Shown here: positions 35,976-45,742 of the stretch, one piece after another
Layout of the letters: each line of letters begins with the position of its first letter
How positions within the stretch are numbered: position 1 is the stretch's first letter
Assembly: GCF_017301635.1 (NCBI RefSeq)
Contig: NZ_CP071091.1
Coordinates: forward strand, 8,982,501 to 9,046,500
Direction: 5' to 3'
From: Myxococcus landrumus
GTDB taxonomy: Bacteria > Myxococcota > Myxococcia > Myxococcales > Myxococcaceae
DNA length: 64,000 nucleotides
The notes under the pieces: generated by a model
Told to the model about the DNA's origin: nothing
What the model saw: only the letters and a program-made list of their open reading frames with translations
The model's database searches: none
Made by a program: the position numbers and the translations under genes

Positions 35976-37361
35976 GTGTTCAAGAAGGTGCTGATTGCCA
36001 ACCGCGGGGAGATTGCCCTGCGGGTCATCCGCGCCTGCCGGGAGCTGGGCATCGCCACCGTGGCGGTGCACTCCACGGCGGACGCCAATGCCTTGCATGT
36101 GCGCTTCGCGGATGAAGCGGTGTGCATTGGCCCGCCGGCGTCCAAGGAGAGCTACCTCAACGTCCCGCAGCTGCTCTCCGCGGCGGAAATCACCCGCGCG
36201 GACGCCATCCACCCCGGCTACGGCTTCCTCTCCGAGAACGCCGAGTTCGCCGAGGTCTGCGAGAACTGCAAGATTCGCTTCATCGGCCCGCGCCCGGAGA
36301 TGCTGCGGCTGATGGGCAACAAGGTCCGAGCGCGGCAGGCGGCGCGCGAGGCGGGAATGCCGCTGCTTCCGGGCAGCCCTGGCACCGTCAAGGACCCGCG
36401 CGAGGCGGAGTCGTTCGCCCGCGAGATTGGCTTCCCCGTCATCCTCAAGGCGGCCGCGGGTGGCGGCGGCAAGGGGATGAAGATTGTCCGCGAGCCCAGC
36501 GCGCTGGCCCAGGCGTTCTCGACGGCGCAGGCGGAGGCGGTGGCCTCGTTCGGCAACGGCGACCTCTACATCGAGCGCTACGTCGAGAAGCCGCGCCACA
36601 TCGAAATCCAGATTGTCGCCGACGAGCACGGCAACATCATCCACCTCAATGAGCGCGAGTGCTCGGTGCAGCGCCGGCACCAGAAGCTCATCGAGGAAGC
36701 GCCGTCCGCGGCGCTCACGCCCGAGCTTCGCAAGAAGATGGGTGAGGTCTCCGTCGAGGCGATGCGCAAGCTTCGCTACAACAACGTGGGGACCATCGAG
36801 TACCTGCTGGATGAGCGCGGCGAGTTCTACTTCATGGAGATGAACACGCGCATCCAGGTGGAGCATCCGGTGACGGAGCTCGTCACGGGCATCGACCTGG
36901 TGCGTGAGCAGATCCGCATGGCCTACGGCCATCCGCTGCGCTTCAAGCAGGAAGACATCCAGATTCGCGGGCACGCCATCGAGTGCCGGGTCAACGCCGA
37001 GGACCCCATCACCTTCGCGCCGTGGCCTGGCAAGATTACCGGCTACAGCGTCCCGGGCGGTTACGGGGTGCGCGTGGATTCCGGGGCCTACGAGAACTAC
37101 ACGGTGCTGCCGTACTACGACAGCCTCCTGGCCAAGCTCATCGTCCACGCGGAAGATCGCGAGACGGCCATCCGCCGCATGCAGCGCGCGCTGGGCGAGT
37201 ACGTGGTGGAGGGCATCCGCACCAACATCCCGTTCCACCGCGCGGCGCTGGCGGAGGAGTCCTTCCAGGAGGGCCACTACGACACGCGCTTCGTCGAGCG
37301 GCTCCTCGCGAGTGAGACAGGCTCGCGACGCTTGAAGAAGGCCGTGGAAGAGACGCCGTAG
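35976..37361 (+). CDS. accC: Biotin carboxylase subunit of acetyl-CoA carboxylase
   Basis: 461 residues from a GTG at 35976 with AGGAGA upstream. It has an N-terminal biotin carboxylase domain (KVLIANRGEIALRVIRA), an ATP-grasp domain with the glycine loop AAGGGGKGMKI, and the C-terminal domain with RIQVEHPVTE. It carboxylates biotin on AccB with ATP and bicarbonate. It is slightly longer than the usual ~450 residues because of the C-terminal tail. The efp-accB-accC order is common in many bacteria. Confidence 0.97.
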   Translation: MFKKVLIANRGEIALRVIRACRELGIATVAVHSTADANALHVRFADEAVCIGPPASKESYLNVPQLLSAAEITRADAIHPGYGFLSENAEFAEVCENCKIRFIGPRPEMLRLMGNKVRARQAAREAGMPLLPGSPGTVKDPREAESFAREIGFPVILKAAAGGGGKGMKIVREPSALAQAFSTAQAEAVASFGNGDLYIERYVEKPRHIEIQIVADEHGNIIHLNERECSVQRRHQKLIEEAPSAALTPELRKKMGEVSVEAMRKLRYNNVGTIEYLLDERGEFYFMEMNTRIQVEHPVTELVTGIDLVREQIRMAYGHPLRFKQEDIQIRGHAIECRVNAEDPITFAPWPGKITGYSVPGGYGVRVDSGAYENYTVLPYYDSLLAKLIVHAEDRETAIRRMQRALGEYVVEGIRTNIPFHRAALAEESFQEGHYDTRFVERLLASETGSRRLKKAVEETP

Positions 37362-37377
37362 TCGCACACGTCCGCCT

Positions 37378-37396
37378 ACGTGCGGTTCCCGCACGT
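37378..37396 (+). terminator. Hairpin after accC
   Basis: ACGTGCGG and CCGCACGT form a perfect eight-pair stem with a TTC loop, 17 bases after the accC stop. It probably ends the efp-accB-accC transcript, although no T-run follows. Confidence 0.5.
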
Positions 37397-37449
37397 CGCA
37401 GCGAGCATCCAAGCAGGTGAGCTGATACTGGGGGGCGCCGGGCTGTTTC

Positions 37450-37479
37450 TTGACCCGAGTTGGAGGATTCCGTTAGCCT
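37450..37479 (+). promoter_or_regulatory. Candidate sigma-70 promoter of sgmX
   Basis: TTGACC (37450-37455) and TAGCCT (37474-37479) are 18 bases apart. They lie about 75 bases before the ATG of the TPR gene and after the accC hairpin, which suggests that sgmX starts its own transcript. Confidence 0.5.
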
Positions 37480-37554
37480 CCGACTCTCCCCCCTTTTGAA
37501 GATAGAAACCCGCGAAGTTCCAAGGGGTTTCGGCTCGCCGGAAGCCCACGCTCG

Positions 37555-40500
37555 ATGGACAAGAACAAGATCATCGAAGCCGCCGCGAAGCTGGTCGCGA
37601 AGGGCGCGTACGACAAGGCCATCAAGGAGTACCAGAAGGTCCTGGAGGTCGACCCGAAGGACATCCGGGTGCTCCAGAAGATGGGGGAGCTGTACCAGAA
37701 GAAGAATGACAACGCCCAGGCGGCGCACTTCTTCACCAAGGTCGCGGAGAGCTACTCCTCGGACGGCTTCTTCCTCAAGGCCGTCGCCCTCTACAAGCAA
37801 GTCCTCAAGCTCAACCCGAACCTGCTGGAGGTGAACCTCAAGCTGGCGGAGCTCCACCAGCAGCTCGGGCTGATGTCCGAGGCGATGGCGTACTTCCAGA
37901 TCGTCGCCAACCACTACGACAAGGCGGGCGACACCAAGGCGTCGCTCGACACCTTGAAGAAGATGGTGGATCTCGACCCCGAGAACGTGGCGTCGAAGAT
38001 CAAGCTCGCGGAGCTGTACGCGCGCGAGAACATGACGCGCGAGGCGATCCAGGAGTTCAAGCGCGCCGCCGAGTACCTCAAGCGCAACAGCCGAGGCGAG
38101 GACTGGGCCCGCGTGGCGGAGCGCCTGTCCACGCTCGAGCCGGACAACCTGCCGCTGGCCAAGGAGCTGGCCACTTCGTACCTGCAGCGCGGAGACCAGA
38201 AGCGCGCGTTGGCGAAGTTGCAGGTGTGCTTCAAGGCGGATGGCCGCGACGTGGAGACGCTGTCGCTCCTGGCCCAGGCGTTCCAGGGGCTGGGGCAGAC
38301 CTCCAAGACGGTGTCCGTCTACAAGGAGCTCGCGAAGATTCATCAGGAGCGCGGCCGTCTCACCGAGGCCGAGGCCGTCTGGACGCAAATCGAGGTGTTG
38401 GATCCGCAGGACCCGGACCTGCTCGCTCGACGTGCTCCGGCGCCTTCGCCCGCTCCCTCCGCGCCGCAGCCCATGGCGCAGCCGCAGCCCGCGCCCCAGC
38501 CGGCCGCTCGCGCCGCGCCCCAGCCCACGCCTGCTCCCGCCGCCGCGCCGCAGCCCATCGCGCCGCCGCCTCCGCAGCCCGCGGGATTGGCTCGGGAGCA
38601 ACTGGCCAAGCTGCTCACGGAGACCGACGTCTACGTGAAGTACGGGCTCCACGACAAAGCGCTGGAGCACCTGAGGAAGATCTTCTCCGTCGACCCGGAG
38701 AACCTGGACGCGCACGAGAAGGCGTACCAAATCTACGTGGCGTCGGGGAACGCGGCGCAGGCGTCCGAGCAACTGCTGAACGTGCTGCGCCTGTGCACGC
38801 GCGCCGCGGATTCAACGCGCGCGCAGCCCTATCTCGCGACCATCCTCCAGCAGAACCCCGCCCATCCCGAGGTGCCGGCCTTCTTGTCGGTGCTGCGCGT
38901 GGAAGGGCCGGTGTCGGTGGCCCCGTCGTCCGTGGCCGTGGAGTCGGTGGGCGAGGACGCCATCCTCGTGGACTCGAGCGACGACGAGGTGCTGGTCGCG
39001 CCGCCTCCCGAGGACGCGCTCCTGCACCCGCCCGGGGACGAATTGGCCCTGGCCACGCTGCCGTCGAGCGAGTCGGACGAGGTCATCGACGACGCGGGTG
39101 AGGCCTCCGTCGTCAGCGAGGAAGCACTCGTCGGAGAGGCCATCACCTCCGGAGAGCACGACGTCTTCGAGATGCCCCCGCCGGAGGACATGGCGGCGGC
39201 CTCGATGGACGAGATGCTCGTGTCCGGCGACGACGACGGCATGATGTTGACGGACGAGCCCGGCCTCATGTCTTCGGACGATGAGCCGCTGGTGGAGTCC
39301 GCCGACCTGGGTGCGCCGCTCGACGGTGACGAAGGTCTGTCGCTGGGCGACTCGGACGAGGTGGCCACCTCCGCGTCGATGGCGGCGATGTCGCTGGGCG
39401 ACGAGGACGATCCGCCTCCGACGATGGTTCGCGCGCCCACGCGGGCGTTGCTCGACGAGGCCGCGCCCTCCACGTTCAAGCAGTCGACGCTCGTGGAAGA
39501 GGCGTCGCTGGACGTGGATGAGATTCCCACGCGGGTGGGAATTGCGCCGCTGGATGCCTCGATGCTGGAGGACCTCGAGGAGGCCCCTGGCTCCGAGATG
39601 CCCTCGCTGGGTGATGAGTTCGAGGACGAAGAGCCCACCGCCTCGCACGCCGTGGTGTCGCTGGACGACACCGGCTCGGAAGAGCCCGAGCTCTCGTCCG
39701 GCTTCGAAGCCGTGGAGGACGAGCCCGAGGCCGCGTCCACCTTCGAAGCGGCGGAGACGTTCGAGTCGCCTGAGGCGTTCGAGTCGCCTGAAGCGTTCGA
39801 GTCCGCGGAGTCGTTCGAATCGCCCGAGACGTTCGAGACCGCGGAGGAGCCCGAGCAGCCGACTCCGACTGATTTCGCCGCCGACGGCGTGAGCGAGGAT
39901 GAGGAAGAGCCCGCGGCCGAGGAGTGCGACGAAGCCTCCTTCTTCCTGGACCAGGGGCTCCTGGAAGAGGCCCGCGAAATCCTCGAGACGGTCTCGATTG
40001 CCTTCCCGGGCCATGCGCGCGCCACGGAGCTGATGGAGCGCCTGGAGGCGCTCGAGGCGAGTGGCGGGGCGGCGCCGGAGGAAGAGCAGCAGGAGCCCGT
40101 CACGGTGCCTTCCGTGCAGCCGGTGACGGAGTCGGCCGGAGAGCGGGACGCGTTCGACCTGGCGGCGGAGCTCGCGGGCGAAATCGACAACCTGGGCGAC
40201 GACACCGCGGCCGCGGCGCCCGCGGAAGAGGACTTCCAGTACTCGGTGGAGGAGGTGTTCTCCGAGTTCAAGAAGAGCCTGGCCAAGGTGGTGAAGCCCG
40301 AGGACGTGGACACGCACTACGACCTGGGCATCGCCTACAAGGAGATGGGCCTGCTGGACGACGCGCTCCACGAGTTCGAGGTGGCCCGTCAGGGGTGTGC
40401 CGGCACCAAGCGCGAGCTGGATTGCGTCACGATGATGGGGATGTTGCACCTGCTGCGCGGCGACGCGGGCGCGGCGGTGGAGACGTTCCGCGAGGGCCTG

Positions 40501-40821
40501 GCGAGTCCGCACGCCTCGGGTGAGGCGGCGAAGGCGCTGGGCTTCGAGCTGGCGGTGGCCTGGGAGGCTCACGGTGAGCCCGGCAAGGCGCTGCACCACT
40601 ACCAGCGTGTGGCGGCGGTGGATGCGAAGTACCGCGACGTGGGGACGCAGGTCTCCCGGCTCGCGGCCAGTACCCAGCCAGAGGACGACCCCCTGCCCAC
40701 GCCAGCGCCTGCTCCGGTGAATGGTTCCAAGGCCCATGGTGCCGCGCCGGCAGCGGCGGTGGCGAATCCCCCGGTGCCAGCGGCCGGCGCGCCCAAGGCG
40801 CGCAAGGTCGGTTACGTGTAG
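37555..40821 (+). CDS. sgmX: TPR protein SgmX, T4P polarity/activation factor
   Basis: 1088 residues from the ATG at 37555. N-terminal TPR units fill residues about 5-290. A Pro/Ala/Gln linker follows (293-346), then more TPRs (about 350-440). A very acidic Asp/Glu/Ser region runs from about 460 to 790 and contains six tandem hexads of the FESPEA type (730-765). C-terminal TPRs cover about 795-1050. In M. xanthus SgmX (MXAN_5766, downstream of accC and the pil genes) binds active MglA at the leading pole and stimulates pilus extension. The assignment rests on architecture and this synteny. Confidence 0.85.
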   Translation: MDKNKIIEAAAKLVAKGAYDKAIKEYQKVLEVDPKDIRVLQKMGELYQKKNDNAQAAHFFTKVAESYSSDGFFLKAVALYKQVLKLNPNLLEVNLKLAELHQQLGLMSEAMAYFQIVANHYDKAGDTKASLDTLKKMVDLDPENVASKIKLAELYARENMTREAIQEFKRAAEYLKRNSRGEDWARVAERLSTLEPDNLPLAKELATSYLQRGDQKRALAKLQVCFKADGRDVETLSLLAQAFQGLGQTSKTVSVYKELAKIHQERGRLTEAEAVWTQIEVLDPQDPDLLARRAPAPSPAPSAPQPMAQPQPAPQPAARAAPQPTPAPAAAPQPIAPPPPQPAGLAREQLAKLLTETDVYVKYGLHDKALEHLRKIFSVDPENLDAHEKAYQIYVASGNAAQASEQLLNVLRLCTRAADSTRAQPYLATILQQNPAHPEVPAFLSVLRVEGPVSVAPSSVAVESVGEDAILVDSSDDEVLVAPPPEDALLHPPGDELALATLPSSESDEVIDDAGEASVVSEEALVGEAITSGEHDVFEMPPPEDMAAASMDEMLVSGDDDGMMLTDEPGLMSSDDEPLVESADLGAPLDGDEGLSLGDSDEVATSASMAAMSLGDEDDPPPTMVRAPTRALLDEAAPSTFKQSTLVEEASLDVDEIPTRVGIAPLDASMLEDLEEAPGSEMPSLGDEFEDEEPTASHAVVSLDDTGSEEPELSSGFEAVEDEPEAASTFEAAETFESPEAFESPEAFESAESFESPETFETAEEPEQPTPTDFAADGVSEDEEEPAAEECDEASFFLDQGLLEEAREILETVSIAFPGHARATELMERLEALEASGGAAPEEEQQEPVTVPSVQPVTESAGERDAFDLAAELAGEIDNLGDDTAAAAPAEEDFQYSVEEVFSEFKKSLAKVVKPEDVDTHYDLGIAYKEMGLLDDALHEFEVARQGCAGTKRELDCVTMMGMLHLLRGDAGAAVETFREGLASPHASGEAAKALGFELAVAWEAHGEPGKALHHYQRVAAVDAKYRDVGTQVSRLAASTQPEDDPLPTPAPAPVNGSKAHGAAPAAAVANPPVPAAGAPKARKVGYV
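39742..39849 (+). repeat. Six tandem 18-base units inside sgmX
   Basis: Six copies of an 18-base unit encode FEAAET, FESPEA, FESPEA, FESAES, FESPET and FETAEE. The units keep TTCGAG at their start and differ mostly at the fourth and sixth codons. Such in-frame units can change in number between strains without breaking the gene. Confidence 0.85.
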
Positions 40822-40845
40822 TTGCCCCCGAGGTCCGGCGAGCCC

Positions 40846-41790
40846 ATGACGACCTACCTCGATTTCTTCGACCTCACGCAGGAGCCCTTCTCCAACGCTC
40901 CCGTGAGCCGGTTCTATTACAACTCGGCGCAGCACTCGCAGGCGCTCACCCGGCTGATGCACGCGGTGAGCTACATGAAGGGCCTGTCCATCCTCGTCGG
41001 CGACATCGGCGCGGGGAAGACGACGCTGGCCCGCCGCATGCTCGACTCTCTGCCCGAGTCCGAGTACGAGGCCGCGCTGCTGGTCATCATCCACTCGGGC
41101 ATCACCGCCAACTGGCTGCTGCGGCGCATCGCCCTGCAGTTGGGCGTGGAGAACCCCGCGCAGGAGAAGCTGGCGCTCCTGTCGCAGCTCTACCAGCGGC
41201 TCCTGCAAATCTACGAGTCCGGCAAGAAGGCCGTCGTCCTCATCGACGAAGCGCAGATGCTGGAGACGCGCGAGCTGATGGAGGAGTTCCGCGGCCTCCT
41301 GAACCTGGAAGTGCCGGAGCGCAAGCTCATCTCGTTCGTCTTCTTCGGCCTGCCGGAGATTGAGAAGAACCTGAAGCTGGACCCGCCGCTCGCCCAGCGC
41401 GTGGCCATGCGCTACAAGCTCGAGCCCTTCACCGCCGAGTCCACCGAGGCCTACATCAAGCACCGCCTCCGGCTCGCGGGCTGCCCGCGCATGCCGTTCT
41501 CGCCCGAGGCCTTGCTCGCGGTGCATGAGCACTCGTCCGGTTCGCCGCGTGTCATCAACACCCTGTGCGACAACGCCCTCTTCGAGGCGTTCCTCGCGCG
41601 CGCGGAGACGGTCTCCGGGGAGCTGGTGCACCGCATCGGAAAGAACCTGGGACTGCAGGGCATCAACTCGGCTGCCCCAGGAGCAGCCGAGGGGGCAAGC
41701 CCACCTGCGACCCGTTTGCCCCGAGCGTCGAACAACAAGCTCGACCTGGCGGAGATAGACCGCTACCTCGAAGGGCTGGGTAAGCTCTAG
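40846..41790 (+). CDS. ExeA/GspA-like AAA ATPase
   Basis: 314 residues from the ATG at 40846, 24 bases after sgmX. It starts with the family block YLDFFDLTQEPFSNAP and has Walker A GDIGAGKTT (52-60), Walker B VVLIDEAQML (about 130-139) and an arginine-rich sensor region (SSGSPRVINTLCDNALFEAF). ExeA/GspA ATPases help place secretins in the cell wall, but those have a C-terminal peptidoglycan-binding domain. Here the C-terminus is a short low-complexity tail with no such domain, closer to MshM-type proteins. A role in PilQ or polar pilus-machine assembly is inferred from the neighbours. Confidence 0.87.
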   Translation: MTTYLDFFDLTQEPFSNAPVSRFYYNSAQHSQALTRLMHAVSYMKGLSILVGDIGAGKTTLARRMLDSLPESEYEAALLVIIHSGITANWLLRRIALQLGVENPAQEKLALLSQLYQRLLQIYESGKKAVVLIDEAQMLETRELMEEFRGLLNLEVPERKLISFVFFGLPEIEKNLKLDPPLAQRVAMRYKLEPFTAESTEAYIKHRLRLAGCPRMPFSPEALLAVHEHSSGSPRVINTLCDNALFEAFLARAETVSGELVHRIGKNLGLQGINSAAPGAAEGASPPATRLPRASNNKLDLAEIDRYLEGLGKL

Positions 41791-41795
41791 GGGCT

Positions 41796-44700
41796 TTGGC
41801 CACGCAGAGCCGCAAGGGTGCGCTTCGAGCGCTGTTGCTCGTGCTCCTCGTCCTATCGGGGAGTGTGCTGGCGTTGCGCATGCCCGGGACGTGGGAAGTG
41901 GCCTGCACGATGGCCCGGCGCCATCTGCCGGATGTGCTCGGGCTGGACGTCGGCATCGGCCGCTGTGAGCTGGACCCGCTGGGCTCGCGCGTGGTGGTGC
42001 ACGGCTTCTCGCTCTTCCTGCCCGGCGAGGACACGCCGCTGGTGGCGGCGGACACCGCGGAAGTGCAACTGGGTTTCCTGCGGCCCTTCTCCGGCCGGTT
42101 GTCCCTGGCCCTGGTTCGCGCCGAGCGGCCGCGTGTGACGCTGGATGTGTCGAAGCCGTCGACGGAGCCCTCGAAGAAGTCGCAGGGCTGCTTCCTGGCG
42201 CCGCTCGAGCATGTGCGGATTGCGAAGCTGGATGTCACTGGCGCGGAGCTGCGGCTGACGCTGCCCGAGGGGCGGCGCGTCGAGGTCGCCGACCTGGACC
42301 TGCGTTGGACGGAGCGCTGGGGCGCCATCGAGCTGGACGCCGAGGCTCGCCGGGGACTCGTGCGGCTGGGCCCGAATGGCCAGGAGCTGGCGCTTCAGCG
42401 ACTGGCCATCGCCGGAGCCCTGGACCCGGACGAGGAGCTGCTGGAGCTGGAGCGCGCGGAGGTGTCACTGGATGACATCAGCACCACCGTGTCGGGACGC
42501 GTGGACTCGCTCTGCCAGCCCCACCTGGCGCTGGACGCGCAGGTCTTCCTGCCGATGCGCACGTTGTCCCAGGCGAAGCTCTTGCCGAAGCAGGCCACGG
42601 GCCACCTGTGGAGCCGCGTGTCCATCGCGGGCAAGCCCGAGGCCCCCGCGGTGTCGCTCGAGCTGTCGGGCAACGGGCTGGGCTACGACAGGTTTGGTCC
42701 CGCCAACATCTCCGCGCGCCTGTCGTACTCGGGCGATGAAGTGCGCATCGAGGATGTGACGGTGCCGGTGGGGGCGGGCCGGGTGAGCGTCACCGGCAGG
42801 CTGGGGCTGACGCCGCTCTTCCCGCTCGAGGTGAGCGTGAAGACGGTGGATGCCTCGCTGGGGCGCATCCTGGACAAGGCTGGGGTGAAGGGGGCGTGGG
42901 TGGACTTCCCCGCGACGCTCGATGCGCAGCTCAGTGGCAACCTGCTGCCGCGCTTCTCGCTGTCGGGACCGTTGGACCTGCGCACCGGGAAGTTCACGCT
43001 GGCGACGCGGCCCTTCGATGCTCCCGCGACGGACGGGCTCACCATCCTCGAGTTCGACAAGGCCCGCGCGCAGGCACAGGTGCGGTTGCAGACGGACCGG
43101 GTGTCGTTCAACCACATCACCGCGGACGCGGGGCACTCGAAGGTGCAGGGTGACGTGGCGCTGCTCATCGGCGGCGCGCTCGGGCTGGACATCCATGGCC
43201 AGGGCGACCTGGACCTGGCGGACTTCGGCCACATCGCGGGGCTGAAGTGGGCGGGGCGCGGCAATGCCACGTACTCGATTACCGGCCCCGTCTCCCAGGT
43301 GAAGGTGGAGTCTGGTCTGTCGTTCCGCGACTTCGTCTTCTGGGGCTTCTCGATGGGAGTGCTCCAGGGGAAGTTGACCTACTCCGATGGCGTGCTGGCC
43401 TTCCCGTCCTTCACCGGCCAGAAGGGGCGCACGCAGTACTTCGGCAAGGCCGCCGTGGGTTTCGGGCGCCTGCTCAACCTGCGCCTCGAGGTGAATGTCC
43501 CGCAGGGCCGCACCGAGGACCTGGTGGACGTGGTGTCGGGGCTGACGCCCGCGCTCGCGGTGATGCAGGGCACGCTGACAGGAACGGCGTCCGGACGGGT
43601 GGAGGTGGACAGCCCCGTCGAGCGGCTGGAGGGACTGGTCGCCTTCGACGTGAAGGACACCGCGTACTTCGGACGCAGGATGGGGGATGGCTCGGCGCGG
43701 CTGAGGTTCGTGGACGGCAAGGCCATGGTGCTCGAGCGCACGGAGCTTCGAGGGCCGCTGGGCCGCACCTGGGCGGAAGGCACGCTGTTGTTCGCGGGTG
43801 GGCTGGACTACCGCTTTGGTGGCGACAAGCTGTCGCTGGCGGAGACGGTGGGGCCGGAGGTCGCGAGCCGCATGGGCATCCAGGGGACGCTCGAGATGGA
43901 CGGTGTCGTGTCGGGCACCTCGGACGTCCCAGTGGTGGACGTCACGCTGAAGTCGCCGCGAGTCACCTTCGCCGACCGGAGCCTGGGCGCCATGGACCTC
44001 ACCGGGCGACTGGTGGGCAAGGACCTCGAGGTGTGGGGCCGGCCGTTCCAGGACGCCGAAGGTCGCGTGAAGATGAAGGTGCAGGACACGTGGCCCTATG
44101 ACGCCACGCTGTCGCTGTCGCTTCCGGAAATCCGTCCGCTGCTTCCGTCCGAGCCCCTGTGGGCGGGTGTGTCTGGCTCGGTGTCGGGCTCGCTGACGGC
44201 GAAGGGGCCGTTGATGGAGCCTCGGTCCGCGCATCTGCGCGCGGAGGTGAACAAGCTGGTTCTGTCCCGCAACGACGTGCGGGGAGAAAACGCCGCGCCC
44301 ATCCTCCTCTCCTACGAGAAGGGCAAGCTGGACGTTCAGCCCTTCCGCTTCAGCGGGCCCTATGTCGACTTGAACATGGGCGGGTGGATGACCACGGCGG
44401 GCGGCATCGGGCTGACGCTCCGCGGGGGGGGAGACCTTCGCCTGTTGGAGTCGCTCGCGCCGGCGATGGTGGAGCGCGCCACGGGACGCGTCACCGTGGA
44501 CGCCGAGGCCACGGGCACGATGGACGCTCCGTCGGTGGTGGGGAGCGCGGAGCTGTCCGAGGTGCGCGTGGCGATGCGGGACATGCCCGTCAACATCCGC
44601 AACCTGTCGGCCCGCGCGGAGCTGACGGGCCAGCGCATGCTGCTGGAGCACCTCCAGGGCCAGCTCAATGAGGGCCGTATCTCCGCGCGTGGCGACATCC

Positions 44701-45728
44701 GGCTCGCGCGCTTCCTGCCTCAGCGACTGGGCCTCACCGTACAGTTGGATGAGGTGCCCTACCGGCTCACGGAGGACTTGCCGGCGACGTTCTCCGGGCT
44801 GCTCCAGGTGGTGGGGCCGCCGCGCGGCTTCACCGTCACGGGTGGCCTGGACATCGTCAAGATGCGCTACCAGAAGGCGCTGGACGTGGATGCGCTGCTG
44901 AAGTCCATGCAGAAGCGCGCGCCCGCGCTGTCCTCCGCGGCGAACAGTGTCTCAGGCGAGCAGCAGAAGCCCTGGGTCATCTGGGATGTGAACGTCCACT
45001 TCGGGGATGTGCGCGTGGACAACAACCTGGCCAAGGCGCGGATGCTCGGCGACATCCGGCTGACGGGGACGGACCTGCGGCCGGGGTTGCTGGGCCGGGT
45101 GGAGCTGGCCGAGGGCAGCCAGGCGTTCTTCCGCAACAACCCCTTCACCATCAGCCAGGGGCAGATGGAGTTCCAGGACGCCTCCAGCCTGGAGCCCGTC
45201 TTCGAGGTCCAGGCCCAGACACAGGTGCGCGAGTACGTGGTGAAGCTCCACGCCTTCGGCAAGCCCTCGGACCCGCAAATCCTCTTGTCCTCGGAGCCGG
45301 CGCTGGTGGAAGGCGACATCGTCTCCTTGCTCACCCTGGGATTCACCTCGTCGGACCGGGAGACGGCGGCCTCGGCGGGGGCCGGGCTGGCGGCCGAGGC
45401 CCTCTTCAACGTCTCGGGACTGGACCGGCAGGTCCAGCGGTTCCTCCCCAGCAATCCGGTCTTGAGGGACCTGTCCCTCCAGATTTCCACGACCTACAAC
45501 GACGCAACCCGGCAAGCGGAGCCCACCGCGCAACTGGAGTCGAAGTTCCTCTCCGAGCAGCTTAAAGTCGGAATGACTCAACCGGTGAGTGGGCGCGGAA
45601 CGCGGGCGCGCGCCGAGTACCGCTTCGACGACCGACTTTCCGCGCAGGCCCAGTGGGACAACGAGAACAGCGAAGCCTCGTTTGGAAACCTCGGACTCGA
45701 GCTGAAGCTGAGCTGGGAGGTCGAGTAG
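41796..45728 (+). CDS. tamB: TamB-family translocation and assembly module protein
   Basis: 1310 residues from a TTG at 41796, 5 bases after the ATPase stop. Basic residues and one transmembrane helix (about 8-28) anchor it in the inner membrane. A very long repetitive beta region (likely a beta-groove, as in AsmA/TamB/YhdP proteins) spans the periplasm. It ends in the DUF490/TamB domain (about 960-1310) with LLTLGFTSS and EYRFDDRLSAQAQWDNE. Related proteins insert outer-membrane proteins and/or carry phospholipids between membranes. It is paired with the Omp85 gene that follows, as tamA-tamB normally are. The TTG start is chosen because no ATG fits; a later start would cut into the membrane helix. 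Confidence 0.92.
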   Translation: MATQSRKGALRALLLVLLVLSGSVLALRMPGTWEVACTMARRHLPDVLGLDVGIGRCELDPLGSRVVVHGFSLFLPGEDTPLVAADTAEVQLGFLRPFSGRLSLALVRAERPRVTLDVSKPSTEPSKKSQGCFLAPLEHVRIAKLDVTGAELRLTLPEGRRVEVADLDLRWTERWGAIELDAEARRGLVRLGPNGQELALQRLAIAGALDPDEELLELERAEVSLDDISTTVSGRVDSLCQPHLALDAQVFLPMRTLSQAKLLPKQATGHLWSRVSIAGKPEAPAVSLELSGNGLGYDRFGPANISARLSYSGDEVRIEDVTVPVGAGRVSVTGRLGLTPLFPLEVSVKTVDASLGRILDKAGVKGAWVDFPATLDAQLSGNLLPRFSLSGPLDLRTGKFTLATRPFDAPATDGLTILEFDKARAQAQVRLQTDRVSFNHITADAGHSKVQGDVALLIGGALGLDIHGQGDLDLADFGHIAGLKWAGRGNATYSITGPVSQVKVESGLSFRDFVFWGFSMGVLQGKLTYSDGVLAFPSFTGQKGRTQYFGKAAVGFGRLLNLRLEVNVPQGRTEDLVDVVSGLTPALAVMQGTLTGTASGRVEVDSPVERLEGLVAFDVKDTAYFGRRMGDGSARLRFVDGKAMVLERTELRGPLGRTWAEGTLLFAGGLDYRFGGDKLSLAETVGPEVASRMGIQGTLEMDGVVSGTSDVPVVDVTLKSPRVTFADRSLGAMDLTGRLVGKDLEVWGRPFQDAEGRVKMKVQDTWPYDATLSLSLPEIRPLLPSEPLWAGVSGSVSGSLTAKGPLMEPRSAHLRAEVNKLVLSRNDVRGENAAPILLSYEKGKLDVQPFRFSGPYVDLNMGGWMTTAGGIGLTLRGGGDLRLLESLAPAMVERATGRVTVDAEATGTMDAPSVVGSAELSEVRVAMRDMPVNIRNLSARAELTGQRMLLEHLQGQLNEGRISARGDIRLARFLPQRLGLTVQLDEVPYRLTEDLPATFSGLLQVVGPPRGFTVTGGLDIVKMRYQKALDVDALLKSMQKRAPALSSAANSVSGEQQKPWVIWDVNVHFGDVRVDNNLAKARMLGDIRLTGTDLRPGLLGRVELAEGSQAFFRNNPFTISQGQMEFQDASSLEPVFEVQAQTQVREYVVKLHAFGKPSDPQILLSSEPALVEGDIVSLLTLGFTSSDRETAASAGAGLAAEALFNVSGLDRQVQRFLPSNPVLRDLSLQISTTYNDATRQAEPTAQLESKFLSEQLKVGMTQPVSGRGTRARAEYRFDDRLSAQAQWDNENSEASFGNLGLELKLSWEVE

Positions 45729-45742
45729 CCCGCACCACCGCG

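Noticed and set aside
38812..41631. A 939-codon minus-strand open frame over sgmX and the ATPase gene
   Set aside because: Same reason: no domain, His/Arg/Leu-rich, and antisense to well-supported genes.
42465..44651. Long minus-strand open frame inside tamB
   Set aside because: Shadow of tamB with no recognisable motif.
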